The notes under the pieces were generated by a model that saw only the letters and a program-made list of their open reading frames with translations, searched no databases and had not been told where the DNA came from. Of a DNA stretch of 64,000 nucleotides, positions 61,639 through 64,000 are shown in pieces. Every line of letters begins with the position of its first letter. The first letter of the stretch is position 1. The DNA is from Flavobacteriales bacterium. GTDB lineage: Bacteria; Bacteroidota; Bacteroidia; Flavobacteriales_F; PHOS-HE28. The stretch spans positions 248,001 to 312,000 of the forward strand of contig CP065018.1 in the NCBI GenBank assembly GCA_016700415.1, read 5' to 3'. A program made the translations under genes and the position numbers.

Positions 61639-64000
61639 TCACTTTGCGTTGGCTTCGGCCCCGGGCTTCACCACCGTCACCCATTGTCCGCCGTTCCGTG
61701 CGTTCACCGTGTTGTCGTACATCGCCGAGCAGGTGGTGCTGGGCAGGTGGAAGCGCCCGGTATAAGCGGCATTGAGGAAAACGCGGTAGGTCACGCTCTG
61801 CCCGGCGCTGAGGTTGAAGTAAGTCATCACGCGGTCGTCGCGGATGTCCTGGTAGTTGAAGTTGCTGTTCTCCTGTGCGCTTTCCGTGCCCTCCAACCGG
61901 CTGTTGCGGATCTCCCACCCGCTGGGGAACACCTGCGTGAGGGCGAGTTCCTGGTAGCTGCCACGTGGGCCGGGGTTCTGCACGGTCACTTCAGCTTGGA
62001 AGTCGCTGCCTTGGTCGAGGCTGGCGGGGTTGATGGGCTTGCCGTCCATGGTTTTGTACCTCACCTGCATGGCCAAGCCATTGCTGGCCGGGGTCTCTTC
62101 GCCGGCGATGGGCGTGCCCGTACGCACCAAGCGCAGGTACAGCAGGTTCTTGCCGGTGTTGGCGATGGTCACGCGCTTTTTGGCATCGGGCACGGGCAGG
62201 TCCAAACGGACGATCGGTTTCGCGCTCACACGGTTGTCGGCTTTCCCAGCTACGGTAGATGTGAAGTGCATCGTCTTGTCCAGCGCATGGTCCGCAGCAA
62301 AGCGGCTCACGACCATCATGCCCCATGCGGTGCTTTGGGTGCTGTACCAGCCGCCACTGCTGAGCTGTTGGGCGATCTCCCGGACCACGCCCGCCGCGCT
62401 GGCCTTGTCGTCCATGCGCATCAAGGCCTCTGCGATCACGGCCTCATCGCGCAGGTCGCTGCCGTAGGTCCAGCCCATTTCGCGGTACGGCGAAACGTTC
62501 GTGGTGAGGTCCTTCACGATCTCTTTCGCCACGTCCTTGCGGTTGTTCAAGGCATACGCTGCCGCGAGCATCCAGCGCGCTTGGTCGCTCAATGCGGGCG
62601 TGGTGCGCAGGCGGTTCATGGCACCGGCCTCGGCGCTGTTACCCAAAGCGAGGACATACAGGCGATAGGCCTGTGCCAATTGGTTCCGGCCACGGCTCCA
62701 TCCGTCGTGCTCGCTCGGTGCCCAGTCGCGGGCTTGCCTGCGCGCATAGGACAGCCAAGCATTCTTCACGCCGGGCGGGGTAGTGAAGCCCTTGCGTTCG
62801 GCCTCGATCATGAAATGCCCCGCGTAGGTGGAGGTCCAATCGTTCGCTTCGCGGTCACCCGGCCAGTAGCCGAAGCCGCCGCCCGAGGTTTGGAACTGCT
62901 TCAGTTTACCCAGCCCGGCCTGCACGTTACGGCGCGGTTCGTCCACGGTGGCATCGCTCGTCTCCATCACGTCGGCGATGTAGAGCTGCGGGAAGGCTTT
63001 GCTGGTGGTCTGCTCCAAGCAGCCGTGCGGATAGTCGATCAGGTACTGCAGGCGGCGACCGAGGTCCACGGGTGGCATGGTGCTCAGCTCGAGGTACGCG
63101 CTGTTGGTACCCGCGATGCCGAGCGCTTCAGGGGCCACGTCCCAGCTTTTGCCGGGTTCGATGATGGCTTCCGCCGCATCCGTTTCCGGCTGCCCGGCTT
63201 GCCGCACATCGATCTCGATCGTCTGCGTGCTCTTCTCTCCGGCGCCTTCCGCTGTCAGCGTCACTTTGCCAACGCCGATGCGGTCCTTCATCTTCATGCG
63301 GAACATCACCACCTGCTCGCCGGTCTTGGGGAACACGAGTTGTTGCGACGCACCGCCTTCGATGCTGAAGAGGTCGTTCGCCGCAAGGCTCAGCGTGACG
63401 TTCCGCACCTTCGGGTCCATGGCGAAAACAGTGACGGGCAGGTCCACGGTCTCGCCTGGGCCGACCACGCGCGGAAGCGTGGCGAGCAACATCAAAGGCT
63501 TCTTCACCGGCACGGCTTTTTCGGCATTGCCATAAGCGCCTTGCGGGGTGCTGGCCACCACCATGATGCGCACGGAACCCACGTAGTTGCTGATGGTGAA
63601 TTTGTGCGAAGCTTTCTTCCCCTTGGCCAACGTGAACGGTCCGACATAGCGCACTACCGGCTTGAAACGCTGTGCCTTCTTGGCCTCGGCGGGATTGGCC
63701 TGGTCGCTGCCGCCGAGCGCAAGGACACGCCGCAAGCGTTGGCCGAAGGCACCGATCACATCGTCGTAAAGGTCCCAGGTGCGCACGCCCAAAGCTTCCC
63801 GGGCATAGAAATGATTCCACGGGTCCGGAGTTTTGAAGCGGGTGAGGTCCAGCAATCCCTCATCCACGATGGCGAGGGTGTAGGACATGGCCTTGCCGTC
63901 CTTCTCCGTCACATCCACCGTGAAAGGCGCGTCGGTCTTGAATTCCTTGGTCGATCCGATCACCGGCGTAAGGTGGGTGGCCGCGTTCTCCACGGGGATC
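61639..64000 (-). CDS. Alpha-2-macroglobulin family protein, C-terminal 787 aa, partial
   Basis: The gene enters from the right edge; its N-terminus is missing. Visible parts are the macroglobulin domains (SVRIMVVASTPQGAYGNAEK; RVVGPGETVDLPVTVFAMDP), the thioester domain with the CLEQ motif in YPHGCLEQTTSKAFPQL, an alpha-alpha toroid with repeated helices (TSGGGFGYWPGDREANDWTS) and a C-terminal receptor-binding-like sandwich. CLEQ is the intact thioester site that traps proteases covalently. Such bacterial A2M proteins are periplasmic or surface lipoproteins, often beside penicillin-binding protein 1C. The upstream part cannot be judged here. Confidence 0.93.
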   Translation of the reverse strand, partial: IPVENAATHLTPVIGSTKEFKTDAPFTVDVTEKDGKAMSYTLAIVDEGLLDLTRFKTPDPWNHFYAREALGVRTWDLYDDVIGAFGQRLRRVLALGGSDQANPAEAKKAQRFKPVVRYVGPFTLAKGKKASHKFTISNYVGSVRIMVVASTPQGAYGNAEKAVPVKKPLMLLATLPRVVGPGETVDLPVTVFAMDPKVRNVTLSLAANDLFSIEGGASQQLVFPKTGEQVVMFRMKMKDRIGVGKVTLTAEGAGEKSTQTIEIDVRQAGQPETDAAEAIIEPGKSWDVAPEALGIAGTNSAYLELSTMPPVDLGRRLQYLIDYPHGCLEQTTSKAFPQLYIADVMETSDATVDEPRRNVQAGLGKLKQFQTSGGGFGYWPGDREANDWTSTYAGHFMIEAERKGFTTPPGVKNAWLSYARRQARDWAPSEHDGWSRGRNQLAQAYRLYVLALGNSAEAGAMNRLRTTPALSDQARWMLAAAYALNNRKDVAKEIVKDLTTNVSPYREMGWTYGSDLRDEAVIAEALMRMDDKASAAGVVREIAQQLSSGGWYSTQSTAWGMMVVSRFAADHALDKTMHFTSTVAGKADNRVSAKPIVRLDLPVPDAKKRVTIANTGKNLLYLRLVRTGTPIAGEETPASNGLAMQVRYKTMDGKPINPASLDQGSDFQAEVTVQNPGPRGSYQELALTQVFPSGWEIRNSRLEGTESAQENSNFNYQDIRDDRVMTYFNLSAGQSVTYRVFLNAAYTGRFHLPSTTCSAMYDNTVNARNGGQWVTVVKPGAEANAK

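Overview
The window reads as a GC-rich member of the Bacteroidota, probably of the Flavobacteriales (inference from the gene set, not from a phylogenetic marker). Supporting signs are several type IX secretion (T9SS) cargo proteins, a complete moxR/DUF58/bat aerotolerance locus, a bacillithiol deacetylase, an isolated type II-C-like Cas9, and promoters of the Bacteroidota form TTG-N19-TAnnTTTG (best example upstream of the HU gene). About 50 protein genes, four tRNAs and several hairpin terminators are supported. There is no rRNA, no CRISPR array and no insertion sequence.

Left end (1-5344): a HepT-like toxin gene broken by a frameshift, then a full-length cas9 (1393 aa, all nuclease residues present) without cas1, cas2 or an array on either side. 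Divergent from cas9 is a short stretch with the architecture of a tracrRNA tail (anti-repeat, small nexus hairpin, UUCG-capped terminator). The next gene, encoding a stand-alone HIRAN-domain protein, begins about 20 bp after that terminator with no promoter of its own. This is the most unusual part of the window.

Middle left (5345-25503), mostly household genes: two GT4 glycosyltransferases with an LptF/LptG permease; a START-like protein with a long Lys/Ala/Pro tail; tRNA-Met; rhomboid protease, gmhB and a class IV aminotransferase; algH and pdxH; a THX-like ribosomal protein with a histone-like tail; trmH; HU; a recQ/3-methyladenine glycosylase/fmt operon; ilvE; several proteins of unknown function; and a MNT/HI0074-type toxin-antitoxin pair whose nucleotidyltransferase has a shifted C-terminus. 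clpB follows.

Middle right (28453-38752) is a secretion-cargo region: a 1476-aa protein ending in a gliding-motility-type C-terminal domain, a TPR/HTH membrane regulator, three direct repeats spaced exactly 32 bp, a possible small coiled-coil protein, a delta-60 repeat protein and a protein with five nearly identical 86-aa repeats. After it come xseAB, an NlpC/P60 hydrolase, a thiolase, three tRNAs (Ser, Arg, Pro) with a scrambled tRNA remnant, creD and a 1067-aa beta-helix protein.

Right end (48432-64000): the eight-gene minus-strand locus moxR-DUF58-(membrane protein)-batA-batB-batC-batD-batE, joined by short overlaps; a MazG-like and a DUF4442 protein; a duplicated-domain secreted protein; a glutathione peroxidase coupled to bshB1 (thiol-redox pair); a beta-propeller-like secreted protein; and the C-terminal part of an alpha-2-macroglobulin that runs off the window. 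Several spacers are built from short repeated words and share sequence between distant loci.
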